Assembly (NCBI GenBank): GCA_947503135.1
Contig: CANNCQ010000019.1
Coordinates: 1 to 50,876 of the forward strand
Direction: 5' to 3'
From: an uncultured Aquimarina sp.
Lineage (GTDB): Bacteria > Bacteroidota > Bacteroidia > Flavobacteriales > Flavobacteriaceae
DNA: 50,876 bases
This document shows, in pieces, positions 16,902 to 26,300 of this stretch (within the stretch, counting starts at the first letter, position 1; every line of letters starts with the position of its first letter). Under the pieces are notes generated by a model. That model was not told the origin of the DNA. It ran no database searches and worked only from the letters and a program-made list of their open reading frames with translations. The position numbers were made by a program, and so were the translations under genes.

Positions 16902-16909
16902 CAAAAATA
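16902..16909 (-). promoter_or_regulatory. -7 element for glyS
   Basis: The minus strand reads TATTTTTGCG, a perfect TAnnTTTG element. Its end is 7 bp from the glyS ATG, so transcription would begin at or just before the start codon. Confidence 0.45.
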
Positions 16910-16932
16910 GCAGAAATTATGGGTATAAAAAA

Positions 16933-17814
16933 CTACCTTAATGTGAATTGAGAAATGTCTTGTATTTCGTGATTATAGTAAACCTCAACGGTATACTCTC
17001 CCGCTATTATTTCAGCGGGGTCAACGTCTATAAATTTACAAATATCCAAACGTTGATTTCTATAAAAAAACTGATGCATTGAGCTATAAAGCAAAAGCTC
17101 GGTTTCGTGTTTTACTTTAGTAATTTTTCCTAAAAGTACTTTTTTAGGGTCAAATACTTTAAAGTATACTTTTTTAGATTCGCTTATAAGTTCGTTGTCA
17201 GACTTAACACTTGTGCAAATTTTTATCCGATCTAATCGTTTTATTTTATCTGTAACAATTATTTTACCACTGTTTTTAACTTTAACTCCCATTCCAATAG
17301 TTGAATAAAACGCTAATTTTTTTCGTTTTTTAATTACTGAAGTAAGCGCTACATTTTCATTATATAAATCTCTTTTGTCCTTAAAATATTTTTTAATTTG
17401 AGAATCTTTTAAATGCAAACTATCCTTCATTAAAACATTTGCCGTAGTTAGACTATCATTCGTTTTTAAAAGTTTAATTTTTTCTTCTCTCAACTTCCTT
17501 ATTTGAGAACGGTAAACTCTTAGCAAACTTAATTTAGGAGCTGTTTGGGTTAAAGCCCTATAAAGACTATCCGTCTCTTTCTTTTTAAGGTTCAATGCTT
17601 CTTGTAAATCTTTATTCGTAAATGTTACAGCATCGTAATTATTCAATAATTCTTCTAGATCACTTTTAAGCGTCTCTTTTTCCTGCAGGATTTCCTTATT
17701 ATAATTAAAATTTATTTTTTCCAATTTATTTAGGTAAATTCCTAAAAAACAGATTATTAAAGACAAAATAAAAGCTAAAACAATTAATATTGGAAGAATT
17801 CTTTTTGAGATCAT
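16933..17814 (-). CDS. conserved membrane-anchored coiled-coil protein of unknown function
   Basis: A 293-aa protein with one N-terminal membrane segment (about residues 7-27, short positive cytoplasmic start). A long heptad-rich stretch follows (about 30-160, many Leu/Lys/Glu, for example LREEKIKLLKTNDSLTTANVLMKD without Pro/Gly). It ends in a beta-rich domain (about 165-293) with AFYSTIGMGVKVKNSGK near its start. The arrangement is a single-pass anchor, rod and globular head. I do not recognise a named family; homologues in flavobacteria are often labelled hypothetical. It ends 38 bp before glyS and is divergent from comF. Confidence 0.8.
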   Translation of the reverse strand: MISKRILPILIVLAFILSLIICFLGIYLNKLEKINFNYNKEILQEKETLKSDLEELLNNYDAVTFTNKDLQEALNLKKKETDSLYRALTQTAPKLSLLRVYRSQIRKLREEKIKLLKTNDSLTTANVLMKDSLHLKDSQIKKYFKDKRDLYNENVALTSVIKKRKKLAFYSTIGMGVKVKNSGKIIVTDKIKRLDRIKICTSVKSDNELISESKKVYFKVFDPKKVLLGKITKVKHETELLLYSSMHQFFYRNQRLDICKFIDVDPAEIIAGEYTVEVYYNHEIQDISQFTLR

Positions 17815-17869
17815 AGTTGGTTATCCTGCGCTAGCGCTCTACTAATTTAATTATTTACAAATAAAGTCT

Positions 17870-18553
17870 ATGCTTAAAGATCTATTACTTTTACTATTCC
17901 CTAAAAGCTGTAACGCTTGTTACGAGCTTTTAGTACTTAACGAAAATGAAATTTGTACAAATTGTAGAAATGAATTGCCCATAGTTAGTAATGAGTCACT
18001 TACAAATTTAAAGGGGCTTTTTAAAGAAGATATTGTAATAACTAATTTTTCTAGTCTTTTTTATTTTGAAAAGCATTCCGAAGTACAAGAATTACTTCAT
18101 AATTTAAAATATCGAAATCATTTACATATTGGCGAGCTTATTGGGAATTGGCACGCTGCTATATTACTTAAAACCGAAAGTTTCCAAACTATTGATTTGG
18201 TTATTCCAATACCTATTCACAAGAAAAGATTACGTCAAAGAGGGTATAACCAAGTAGCGCTATATGCACAAACTATTGCCAAAAAACTAAATGCTGATTA
18301 CCGAGACGATATATTAACAAAAACAGCACATAAAAAATCGCAGGTTTCATTAAACAAAAAAGAACGCTTTAATAACATTTTAAACAGTCTAACCTTAAAT
18401 AAACCTAATGACCTTGAAGAAAAACACATACTTATTTTAGACGATATTATAACTACTGGCGCCACAATGAGCGCCTGTGTGAGTTATTTAAAAAATAAGG
18501 CTGATAAAATTAGTATTGCTTCAATTGCTTTAGTACCCAATGAAAGTCTTTAA
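17870..18553 (+). CDS. ComF family protein (phosphoribosyltransferase-like)
   Basis: A 227-aa ComF/GntX-type protein linked in other bacteria to DNA uptake for transformation or nutrition. The N-terminus has two CxxC pairs (Cys14/17 and Cys29/32), a likely zinc site. The C-terminal half is a type I phosphoribosyltransferase fold with the PRPP loop ILILDDIITTGATMS at about 187-201 and the family motif PIPIHKKRLRQRGYNQ at about 114-129. The enzymatic activity of ComF proteins is not established. The next gene begins 37 bp downstream on the same strand. Confidence 0.9.
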   Translation: MLKDLLLLLFPKSCNACYELLVLNENEICTNCRNELPIVSNESLTNLKGLFKEDIVITNFSSLFYFEKHSEVQELLHNLKYRNHLHIGELIGNWHAAILLKTESFQTIDLVIPIPIHKKRLRQRGYNQVALYAQTIAKKLNADYRDDILTKTAHKKSQVSLNKKERFNNILNSLTLNKPNDLEEKHILILDDIITTGATMSACVSYLKNKADKISIASIALVPNESL

Positions 18554-18590
18554 ATTTATTTAGTTTTTGTTTCTTTGTTTAAAAAAGTAT

Positions 18591-20204
18591 ATGTCTTTTA
18601 GCGCATCACATTCTTACCTTATTTTTATTTGCTTATTATTTATTTCTAGTTGCGCAAAAAGGCAATCTATTACAGGAGGGCCTAAAGATGAAAAAGCGCC
18701 CGAACTAGTAAGAGCCACTCCACCTAACAAATCTACCAATTTCACAGCACGTGAAATTAAGTTAACTTTTGACGAGTTAGTAACCTTGGAAGACCCCGAT
18801 CAACAAATTTTGATTTCACCACCAATGAAAAACAAACCCGAAATTAAACCGTTGGGTTATGCTACTAAAACCATTAAAATTAAAATTTTAGACACCTTAC
18901 TCACCAATACAACCTATGCTATTAATTTTGGAAATAGCATTGTGGATTATAACGAAAAAAATCCCTTTGATTTTTTTCAGTACGTTTTTTCCACAGGCAA
19001 CCAGTTAGATTCACTAAGTTTTGGAGGCACTGTAAATGATGTTTTAAAACAAAATTTGGAGGATAAAATTTCTGTTTTCTTATACGAAGAAAATGAAACT
19101 ATTACGGACTCTATTGTTTACAATGAATTGCCTCGTTATATCTCCGCAACAAAGGATAGTACAAACATATACCAGTTTAATTATTTAAAAGAAGGTAATT
19201 ATAAATTAATCGCCATAAACGATCGCAACAATAACTATAAATTTGATTCTAAAAAAGAACAAATAGCTTTTGTTGACAAAATTATATCAATTCCTCAAGA
19301 CACTACAGCATCATTAAAGTTATTTAATGAAATACAGGAATTTCGTTTTTCAAGAGCCAAGCAGGTCTCTAAAAACAACTTTGAACTAGGTTATTTTGGG
19401 GAAGTTTCCGAACCTAAAATAGAAATCCTAGGAACATTCCCTGATAGCCTAAAGTTTAATACTCGTTTGTTAAAACAAAGTGACAAGGACACACTTAATT
19501 TTTGGGTAAAACCTTTTATTGAGCAAGATTCTTTAATTTTTAAAGCTGCTTCCGGAAAAATTACAGATACTATTATTGCTCGCTATAAAGACCAAAATAA
19601 AGACTCTCTAAAACTTACTAATAACGGAACCAAACTTAAGTTACAAGAGGCTTTTGAAATTTCTGCAAACACACCTTTAAATAAGCTAGACGAAACATTA
19701 GTCTCTATTTTTGATGCCGACACCTTACCTGTAAATTTCACTCAAAAATGGGAAAGCTTCAAAAACCAAATTAAAATTGATTTTCCAAAAAAAGAGAATA
19801 ACAGTTACACTATGAAAGTTTTACCTAATGCCTTTAGTGATTTTTTAGGCAATACCAATCAAGACACAATAACGTATACGTTAACTACTCTTGAAAACGC
19901 TGCATATGGTAATTTAAAATTAAATTTTAGTATTAAGAATAAAGAAAATGCATTGATCGTTCAATTACAAAAAGGGGATAAAATTGAAAAAGAAATCGCT
20001 TTAAAGGGATCTAACAGCTTAAATTTTTCTGAATTATCTCCAGGAGATTATATTGTAAAAGTAATTTATGACTTAAATAATAACGGAAAATGGGATACTG
20101 GTAATTATTTAAAAAAGCTTCAGCCAGAACCTATTTTCTTTTATGAAAAACCTGTAACCGTTAGAGCGAATTGGGATGTTAATAAAGATATTGTATTGGA
20201 TTAA
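18591..20204 (+). CDS. Ig-like (Big_5/SbsA type) domain lipoprotein
   Basis: A 537-aa predicted lipoprotein. The frame opens at 18567, but the ATG at 18591 gives a compact lipoprotein signal (MSFSASHSYLIFICLLFISSC) with a lipobox ending at Cys21. The mature start AKRQSITGGPKDEKAPELVRATPPNKS is typical of the Bacteroidota family annotated as Ig-like domain-containing protein. The N-terminal 100 residues form a Big_5-like beta domain (FTAREIKLTFDELVTL). The remainder is beta-rich, with a second DxNxNG-type segment (DLNNNGKWDTGNY) near the C-terminus and an earlier one (NDRNNNYKFD). Function unknown, presumably envelope. It ends 2 bp from the convergent amidase gene. Confidence 0.85.
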   Translation: MSFSASHSYLIFICLLFISSCAKRQSITGGPKDEKAPELVRATPPNKSTNFTAREIKLTFDELVTLEDPDQQILISPPMKNKPEIKPLGYATKTIKIKILDTLLTNTTYAINFGNSIVDYNEKNPFDFFQYVFSTGNQLDSLSFGGTVNDVLKQNLEDKISVFLYEENETITDSIVYNELPRYISATKDSTNIYQFNYLKEGNYKLIAINDRNNNYKFDSKKEQIAFVDKIISIPQDTTASLKLFNEIQEFRFSRAKQVSKNNFELGYFGEVSEPKIEILGTFPDSLKFNTRLLKQSDKDTLNFWVKPFIEQDSLIFKAASGKITDTIIARYKDQNKDSLKLTNNGTKLKLQEAFEISANTPLNKLDETLVSIFDADTLPVNFTQKWESFKNQIKIDFPKKENNSYTMKVLPNAFSDFLGNTNQDTITYTLTTLENAAYGNLKLNFSIKNKENALIVQLQKGDKIEKEIALKGSNSLNFSELSPGDYIVKVIYDLNNNGKWDTGNYLKKLQPEPIFFYEKPVTVRANWDVNKDIVLD

Positions 20205-20206
20205 TT

Positions 20207-20977
20207 TTAAAGAATCGTAAATAAGTCTCGATCCTTTAAAAAAGGAAAGCTAGCTCGTACCGCTTTTAGTTTTTGCTTTTCGATTACTGTGGTTTGTATA
20301 TCCGCTATTTCTAAAACCTCCATTAATGCTTTTCCTAGCGGGTTATAAACACAGGAGTGTCCTGAATATTCTAAATTATTAGCATCATTTCCAATCCTAT
20401 TCACACCTACAACGTAACATAAATTTTCAATGGCTCGTGCTTTTAAAAGGGCATCCCAAGCTTCTACGCGAGCTTTAGGCCAATTTGCAATACAAATAAT
20501 TATGTCATAATCACATGTATTTCTTGCCGTAACAGGAAAGCGTAAATCATAACAAATAAGAGGTTTTATTTTCCAACCCATATATTCAAAAACAGGAAGC
20601 GAATTTCCTTTTGTTAGCAACTTACTTTCGTCTCCCATACCAAACAAATGCCATTTATCATATTGTTGAAGCTGCCCATCAGGTGCTACAAAAACCATTC
20701 GATTAAATACTTTAGTATTTTCTTCTATAAACAAACTGCCTACTATAGCAAAACCATGCTTTTTTGCCATTTGAAGCATCCATTGTACTGTTGCTCCTTG
20801 CATCGTCTCGACATCAAAACTAGTTACTGCAAAACCCGTTGTAAAGGTTTCAGGAAAAACTACAATATCAGTATATGAAATTTGACTTAGGTACCTTTCC
20901 ACCGATTTTCTATTAACCTCTGGAGTGTTCCATTCTAATGGTATTTGAAGGGTGGTAATATGTAATTCCTTTTTCAT
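20207..20977 (-). CDS. nitrilase/omega-amidase family carbon-nitrogen hydrolase
   Basis: A 256-aa member of the nitrilase superfamily, closest in appearance to the YafV/omega-amidase group that hydrolyses alpha-keto acid amides such as alpha-ketoglutaramate. The catalytic triad is visible: Glu43 in FPETFTTGF, Lys108 in YDKWHLF and Cys142 in LICYDLRFP. The ends are standard (LQIPLEWNTPEVN at the start; VRASFPFLKDRD near the C-terminus). Cytosolic. Convergent with the Ig-like lipoprotein gene, whose stop is only 2 bp away. Substrate preference is inferred from family resemblance. Confidence 0.88.
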   Translation of the reverse strand: MKKELHITTLQIPLEWNTPEVNRKSVERYLSQISYTDIVVFPETFTTGFAVTSFDVETMQGATVQWMLQMAKKHGFAIVGSLFIEENTKVFNRMVFVAPDGQLQQYDKWHLFGMGDESKLLTKGNSLPVFEYMGWKIKPLICYDLRFPVTARNTCDYDIIICIANWPKARVEAWDALLKARAIENLCYVVGVNRIGNDANNLEYSGHSCVYNPLGKALMEVLEIADIQTTVIEKQKLKAVRASFPFLKDRDLFTIL

Positions 20978-20996
20978 ACTTAAATGTAATTATAAA

Positions 20997-21033
20997 AATA
21001 AAGCCACTACTATAAAATAAAAGTGGCTTTATT
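20997..21033 (-). terminator. terminator after the DUF285 repeat lipoprotein gene
   Basis: 12-bp stem AATAAAGCCACT / AGTGGCTTTATT with a T-rich tail on the minus strand, 22 bp past the stop at 21055. Confidence 0.7.
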
Positions 21034-21054
21034 GAATTCGTATTTAGAGAAAAT

Positions 21055-22233
21055 TTATGGCGTTGCGACTCCTCCATCGGTAATGTCCCATCCAAATCTA
21101 TCAGTTAAAATATTTCGAGCAGCTTGTGATGATGGTGAATATTGTACTGAGCTTACATTAAAAGTAACACTTTGCTGCAGCTCTAATTGACTCCATCCAT
21201 CCAATATAACATCATAATTAGCCGTAGTTAAGCCCGAAAAACTAAACATAGAAAACATATCAGTAACATTGGAAACATCCCAACCACCGATGTCTTGATT
21301 AAAAAGTTGGGCTCCATTAAACACAACTCTCATATCAGTAACATTGGAAACATCCCAACCACCGATGTCTTGATTAAAAGAAGTTGCGCTAGCAAATACA
21401 AAACTCATATCAGTAACATTGGAAACATCCCAACCACCAATATCCTGATTAAAAGAAGTTGCGCCAGCAAACACAAAACTCATATCAGCAACATTGGAAA
21501 CATCCCAACCACCGATGTCCTGATTAAAAGAAGTTGCGCTAGCAAACATTCCTGACATATTAGTTACTCCTGAAACATCCCAACTACCGATGTCCTGATT
21601 AAAAGAAGTTGCACTAGCAAACATAAATTCTGTGCTTGTTACATTTTCTAAATCAGGGCTATCATTTGAAGATATTGTTATTAAATTAGTACAATTGCTA
21701 AATGCCCCTTGCATAGTAGACCATTCAATATCTCCCCACTGCTCAATAGTTAATAGCTTACGCCCATCTCTTTGAATTACAATATTTGAGCCCTCTTGAC
21801 TAGCAAAATCACCGTTAATAATCGCAGGAAAAACACCAGATATTTCCACTTGATATGTACCTGGCTGAGAATAAGTATGTGTAATGTTTCCCGTAACATT
21901 TACATCCCTATTACCATCTCCCCATTCTATAACATAATCGTATACTTCATTTTCAAGGGTATAAATTTCTAATTCATTATCAGCACTGGCGCCTTCGTTA
22001 TCTGTTTTCCAAGTAGTAATAAAGGGTCTAAAAACGGTACTAATAACTTCCTCAGGGTCGCCATTAGTTTCATCGTCAACCGTAGTATCGGTATTATTGG
22101 TTTCTTCATTTTGTTGCGTATTATCGTTAATATCAGTTGTAATATCATCTTCACTAGAGCTACAAGAAAACATGAAGGCAGCAAATAAAATTAAAAGAGA
22201 AAACTTTTTAGTTATTTTAATTAGGTCAATCAT
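21055..22233 (-). CDS. surface lipoprotein with PKD-like region and five DUF285 (BspA-like) repeats
   Basis: A 392-aa lipoprotein: signal segment with lipobox LFAAFMFSC (Cys24), then SSSEDD, an acidic export signal of the kind that places lipoproteins on the Bacteroidota surface. An Asp/Glu/Thr/Asn-rich linker covers 25-65. A PKD-like beta domain (about 85-135) has [12 protein letters not shown] and [15 protein letters not shown]. Five 25-residue repeats span residues 211-335, each built on [16 protein letters not shown]. This is the DUF285 repeat of BspA-like proteins, frequent in adhesins. No T9SS tail is present, so it is anchored by lipid. The nearly identical DNA repeats suggest recent expansion. 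Function probably adhesion or surface binding. Confidence 0.85.
   Translation of the reverse strand: MIDLIKITKKFSLLILFAAFMFSCSSSEDDITTDINDNTQQNEETNNTDTTVDDETNGDPEEVISTVFRPFITTWKTDNEGASADNELEIYTLENEVYDYVIEWGDGNRDVNVTGNITHTYSQPGTYQVEISGVFPAIINGDFASQEGSNIVIQRDGRKLLTIEQWGDIEWSTMQGAFSNCTNLITISSNDSPDLENVTSTEFMFASATSFNQDIGSWDVSGVTNMSGMFASATSFNQDIGGWDVSNVADMSFVFAGATSFNQDIGGWDVSNVTDMSFVFASATSFNQDIGGWDVSNVTDMRVVFNGAQLFNQDIGGWDVSNVTDMFSMFSFSGLTTANYDVILDGWSQLELQQSVTFNVSSVQYSPSSQAARNILTDRFGWDITDGGVATP
21229..21603 (-). repeat. five tandem 75-bp repeats
   Basis: Five in-frame 75-bp units encode the 25-aa DUF285 repeats. The anchor GAAACATCCCAAC (plus strand; one base differs in the outermost unit) recurs at exact 75-bp steps (about 21272, 21347, 21422, 21497, 21572). 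The four inner units differ at few bases. Confidence 0.92.
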
Positions 22234-22361
22234 TATTGTTGATTTTAAAAATCCGCCTTAAATATAGCACTATTTATCAACAAATTATGCATCCTTATTT
22301 ATTCAACTAAAAACTCTTAAAAATTCCTTATTTTCGCAAACTAAATTATAAGTGAATACCC

Positions 22362-25300
22362 ATGAGCACTAAGTTCGCAGATTATAAGGGATTAGACCTT
22401 CCAAAAGTAGCTGAAGAAGTACTAGAATTTTGGAAAAAGGAACGCATTTTTGAGAAGAGTATTTCATCTCGAGAAGGCAAAGAGTCTTTCGTTTTTTTTG
22501 AAGGACCTCCTTCCGCTAATGGCCTTCCTGGTATTCACCACGTAATGGCGCGCGCTATTAAAGATATTTTTTGTCGTTACAAAACCCAAAAAGGGTTTCA
22601 AGTAAAACGAAAAGCAGGTTGGGATACGCACGGACTTCCTGTAGAATTAGGAGTCGAAAAAGAACTGGGTATTACCAAGGAAGATATAGGCACCAAAATA
22701 TCGGTTGAAGAATACAATGCCGCTTGCCGCAAAACCGTAATGCGTTATACTGATGTTTGGAACGACCTTACCGAAAAGATTGGGTATTGGGTAGATATGG
22801 AAGATCCCTATATTACATACAAACCCAAATACATGGAGTCAGTGTGGTGGGCATTATCCGAAATGTACAAAAAAGGTCTCATTTACAAAGGATATACCAT
22901 TCAACCCTATTCTCCTAAGGCAGGTACCGGCTTAAGTTCTCACGAATTAAATCAACCAGGTACCTATCAGGATGTTACCGATACTACAGTAGTCGCTCAG
23001 TTTAAAGCTGTTGAAAACAGTTTACCTAGTTTTTTGCAAAACTTCGGAACCATTTATTTTTTAGCCTGGACAACTACTCCTTGGACTCTACCAAGTAATA
23101 CCGCATTAACAGTAGGGCCAAAAATAGACTATGTATTGGTCGAAACATTTAATCAGTACACTTTTGAAGCCACCAAAGTAATTTTAGCTAAAAATCTTGT
23201 TGGCAAACAATTTGCTGGAAAAAAATTCAATCAGGTCAGTGAAGATTCAGAAATAACAGCCTACAATGCTGGCGATAAAGTAATTCCATTTAAAATTTTA
23301 GCTGAATTTAAAGGAAAAGACTTACTCAATATCCGTTACGAGCAGTTGCTAAACTACGCGCAGCCTAACGATAACCCCGAAAATGCTTTCCGTGTAATTT
23401 TAGGAGATTTTGTAACTACCGAAGACGGTACAGGTATAGTACATACCGCACCAACTTTTGGAGCCGATGATGCTTTAGTTGCCAAACAAGCAACTCCCGA
23501 AGTACCGCCAATGCTTATTAAAGATACAAATGGCAACTTAGTCCCACTTGTAGACCTTCAAGGGAAGTTCACTTCCAATATGGGAGAATTTGCAGGAAAA
23601 TATGTTAAAAACGAATATTATAACGACGGTGAAGCACCTGAACGCTCTGCCGATGTAGAAATAGCGATTAAGCTTAAGGAAGAAAATAAAGCCTTTAAGG
23701 TAGAAAAATACGTACATAGTTATCCTAATTGCTGGCGTACCGACAAGCCTATTTTATATTACCCATTAGATTCTTGGTTTATTAAAGTGACGGATATTAA
23801 AAACCGCATGCACGAGCTAAACCTAGGCATTAACTGGAAACCCAAAGCCACTGGCGAAGGTCGTTTTGGTAACTGGTTAGCCAACGCTAACGATTGGAAT
23901 TTATCGCGTTCTCGCTATTGGGGTATTCCTTTACCTATTTGGCGTACCGAAGATAAAACTGAAGAAGTTTGTATAGGTTCGGTTGCAGAACTTAAAGCGG
24001 AAATGAAAAAAGCGTTAGATGCTGGCGTTTTAAAAGAAGATATTTTTGCTGATTTTGAAGCAGGAAACATGTCGGAAGACAATTATGCTAAAATAGATTT
24101 ACACAAAAATATTGTAGATCAAATCACCCTAGTTTCTGCCTCTGGAAAACCAATGAAACGCGAGAGCGATTTAATAGATGTTTGGTTTGACTCCGGATCC
24201 ATGCCTATAGCGCAATGGCACTACCCTTTTGAAAATAAAGAAAAAGTAGAAGCTGGTGCACGCAAAGCCGATTTCATTGCAGAAGGTGTCGACCAAACAC
24301 GTGGTTGGTTTTATACCCTACACGCAATTTCTACTATGATTTTTGATGATGTGGCTTACAAAAATGTAGTTTCAAATGGGTTGGTATTGGATAAAAAAGG
24401 GCAAAAAATGTCAAAGCGTTTAGGAAACGCTGCCGACCCTTTTGAAACCTTAAACACCTACGGCCCCGATGCTACACGTTGGTACATGATAAGCAACGCC
24501 AATCCTTGGGATAATTTAAAGTTTGATTTAGAAGGTATTGCCGAAGTACGCCGAAAGTTTTTCGGAACACTGTACAACACTTATTCCTTTTTTGCATTGT
24601 ATGCCAATCTCGATAATTTTAATTACAGCGAAGCTGAAATTCCTTTAAACGAAAGACCCGAAATTGACCAATGGATTTTAAGTGAATTACACACACTAGT
24701 CCAAAAGGTAGATGCCTATTATAATGAATATGAACCTACACGTGCCACGCGTGCCATATCGGACTTTGTACAAGAAAATTTAAGTAACTGGTATGTGCGC
24801 TTATGCAGAAGAAGGTTTTGGAAAGGAGAATATGCACAAGATAAAATTTCGGCTTACCAAACACTATACACTTGCTTAGTGACCGTTTCTAAATTAGGAG
24901 CATCAGTAGCACCATTTTTTATGGATCGCTTGTATAAGGATTTAGTAGCCTGCACCGGTAAAGAAACCTCCGAGAGTGTTCATTTAGCAGACTTCCCTAC
25001 TTACAACGCTTCTTTTGTAAACAAAACATTAGAAGAAAAGATGAGTAAAGCCCAAACTATTTCCTCTTTGGTACTTTCATTACGTCAAAAAGAAAAAATT
25101 AAGGTGCGCCAACCACTACAACGAATTATGATTCCGGTTCTTAACGCAGAAGAAAAAAATGCTATCGAAGCTGTTTCTGACCTAATTAAAAACGAGGTAA
25201 ATGTTAAGGAAATAGAACTTTTAGATGATGCTTCGGGAATTTTAGTAAAAAAAATAAAACCTAATTTTAAAGCACTGGGACCACGTTTTGGAAAAGACAT

Positions 25301-25766
25301 GAAATTAATCGCTAATGAGATTCAATCTTTCGACCAAACAATTATTAGCTCATTAGAACAAAATGGAGAATATCTTTTAGAAATTAACGGGAAAAATATT
25401 ACATTGCAACTCAGCGATGTAGAAATTTCATCGCAAGACATTGAAGGCTGGTTAGTTGCAAATGCTAATGGGCTAACAGTAGCGCTAGACGTTACAATCA
25501 GTAACGAGCTAAAGAAAGAAGGAATTGCTCGAGAATTAGTGAATCGTATTCAAAATTTACGCAAAGACAGTGATTTTGAAGTAACAGACACTATTAATAT
25601 TAGTTTTGAAAATAATGATATCGTAGCCGAAGCTATTGCTGATAATGGCGAATACATTAAAGCAGAAACTTTAGCAAATAACATTGCTTTTGAAGCTAAT
25701 TTACAAAATGGAGTATTAATTGAATTTGATGATATAAAAACAAAGATTCAAATTCAAAAAGTGTAA
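22362..25766 (+). CDS. ileS: isoleucine--tRNA ligase
   Basis: Isoleucyl-tRNA synthetase (1134 aa), class I. The HIGH-type signature is GLPGIHHVMARAIKD at about residues 53-67 and the KMSKS-type signature is KKGQKMSKRLGN. The editing (CP1) domain contains LAWTTTPWTLPSNTAL and DGTGIVHTAPTFGADD. The length and KMSKR signature point to the longer eukaryote-like (type 2) IleS rather than the roughly 930-aa type 1. Type 2 enzymes are commonly less sensitive to mupirocin; this is family knowledge, not shown here. The dksA-like gene follows after 5 bp, so both are one transcript. Confidence 0.96.
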   Translation: MSTKFADYKGLDLPKVAEEVLEFWKKERIFEKSISSREGKESFVFFEGPPSANGLPGIHHVMARAIKDIFCRYKTQKGFQVKRKAGWDTHGLPVELGVEKELGITKEDIGTKISVEEYNAACRKTVMRYTDVWNDLTEKIGYWVDMEDPYITYKPKYMESVWWALSEMYKKGLIYKGYTIQPYSPKAGTGLSSHELNQPGTYQDVTDTTVVAQFKAVENSLPSFLQNFGTIYFLAWTTTPWTLPSNTALTVGPKIDYVLVETFNQYTFEATKVILAKNLVGKQFAGKKFNQVSEDSEITAYNAGDKVIPFKILAEFKGKDLLNIRYEQLLNYAQPNDNPENAFRVILGDFVTTEDGTGIVHTAPTFGADDALVAKQATPEVPPMLIKDTNGNLVPLVDLQGKFTSNMGEFAGKYVKNEYYNDGEAPERSADVEIAIKLKEENKAFKVEKYVHSYPNCWRTDKPILYYPLDSWFIKVTDIKNRMHELNLGINWKPKATGEGRFGNWLANANDWNLSRSRYWGIPLPIWRTEDKTEEVCIGSVAELKAEMKKALDAGVLKEDIFADFEAGNMSEDNYAKIDLHKNIVDQITLVSASGKPMKRESDLIDVWFDSGSMPIAQWHYPFENKEKVEAGARKADFIAEGVDQTRGWFYTLHAISTMIFDDVAYKNVVSNGLVLDKKGQKMSKRLGNAADPFETLNTYGPDATRWYMISNANPWDNLKFDLEGIAEVRRKFFGTLYNTYSFFALYANLDNFNYSEAEIPLNERPEIDQWILSELHTLVQKVDAYYNEYEPTRATRAISDFVQENLSNWYVRLCRRRFWKGEYAQDKISAYQTLYTCLVTVSKLGASVAPFFMDRLYKDLVACTGKETSESVHLADFPTYNASFVNKTLEEKMSKAQTISSLVLSLRQKEKIKVRQPLQRIMIPVLNAEEKNAIEAVSDLIKNEVNVKEIELLDDASGILVKKIKPNFKALGPRFGKDMKLIANEIQSFDQTIISSLEQNGEYLLEINGKNITLQLSDVEISSQDIEGWLVANANGLTVALDVTISNELKKEGIARELVNRIQNLRKDSDFEVTDTINISFENNDIVAEAIADNGEYIKAETLANNIAFEANLQNGVLIEFDDIKTKIQIQKV

Positions 25767-25771
25767 TTATA

Positions 25772-26155
25772 ATGCAAGAAACCACAGAAAGATATTCAGA
25801 CGAACATTTAGCAGAGTTTAAAGTAATCATTTTAGAAAAAATGGCGCAATCCCAAAAGGATTTAGAAATGCTTAAAAGCAGCTATATAAATGATAAAAAT
25901 AATGGCACAGAAGATACTTCTCCTACATTTAAGTCTTTTGAAGAAGGAAGTGAAACTATGTCAAAAGAGGCAAATGCTCAATTGGCTATTCGTCAAGAAA
26001 AATTTCTTCGTGATTTAAAAAATGCACTCAATCGCATTGAAAATAAAACTTATGGCATTTGCCGCGTAACGGGTAAGCTTATTAACCCGGAACGATTAAA
26101 ATTAGTTCCACATGCGACCCTTAGCATTGAAGCTAAGAACATGCAAAAAAAATAA
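25772..26155 (+). CDS. TraR/DksA family protein with degenerate zinc finger
   Basis: A 127-aa DksA-like regulator that probably binds in the RNA polymerase secondary channel. The N-terminal two-thirds form a helical hairpin (residues 1-90, including LEMLKSSYINDKNNGTEDTSPTFKSFEEGSE without a break). The C-terminal zinc-finger zone TYGICRVTGKLINPERLKLVPHA keeps a single cysteine out of the classical four, so it probably does not bind zinc. This degenerate form is common in Bacteroidota. Located 5 bp after ileS and followed by a terminator. Confidence 0.9.
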   Translation: MQETTERYSDEHLAEFKVIILEKMAQSQKDLEMLKSSYINDKNNGTEDTSPTFKSFEEGSETMSKEANAQLAIRQEKFLRDLKNALNRIENKTYGICRVTGKLINPERLKLVPHATLSIEAKNMQKK

Positions 26156-26164
26156 TATTTCTTT

Positions 26165-26199
26165 AAAAAGGCTTTCAATTGTGAAAGCCTTTTTTTTGT
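26165..26199 (+). terminator. terminator of ileS-dksA
   Basis: Stem AAAAAGGCTTTCA / TGAAAGCCTTTTT with loop ATTG and a run of eight T, 10 bp past the dksA-like stop. Confidence 0.9.
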
Positions 26200-26269
26200 T
26201 CCATTTCTTTTCTTGTTCAGTTAAAAATTTTATTAATAACTTCAATTCCTTAAATCCCTACTAAATCTG

Positions 26270-26277
26270 TATTTTTG
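26270..26277 (+). promoter_or_regulatory. -7 element for purD
   Basis: TATTTTTGCA, a perfect TAnnTTTG element 23 bp before the purD ATG and directly after the ileS-dksA terminator. Confidence 0.5.
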
Positions 26278-26300
26278 CACTTCATTAGAAAAAGTATCGT

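Noticed and set aside
21295..21555. 86-aa plus-strand ORF with a repeated peptide pattern
   Set aside because: It mirrors the 75-bp tandem repeats of the DUF285 lipoprotein on the other strand; the repeat pattern is a by-product.
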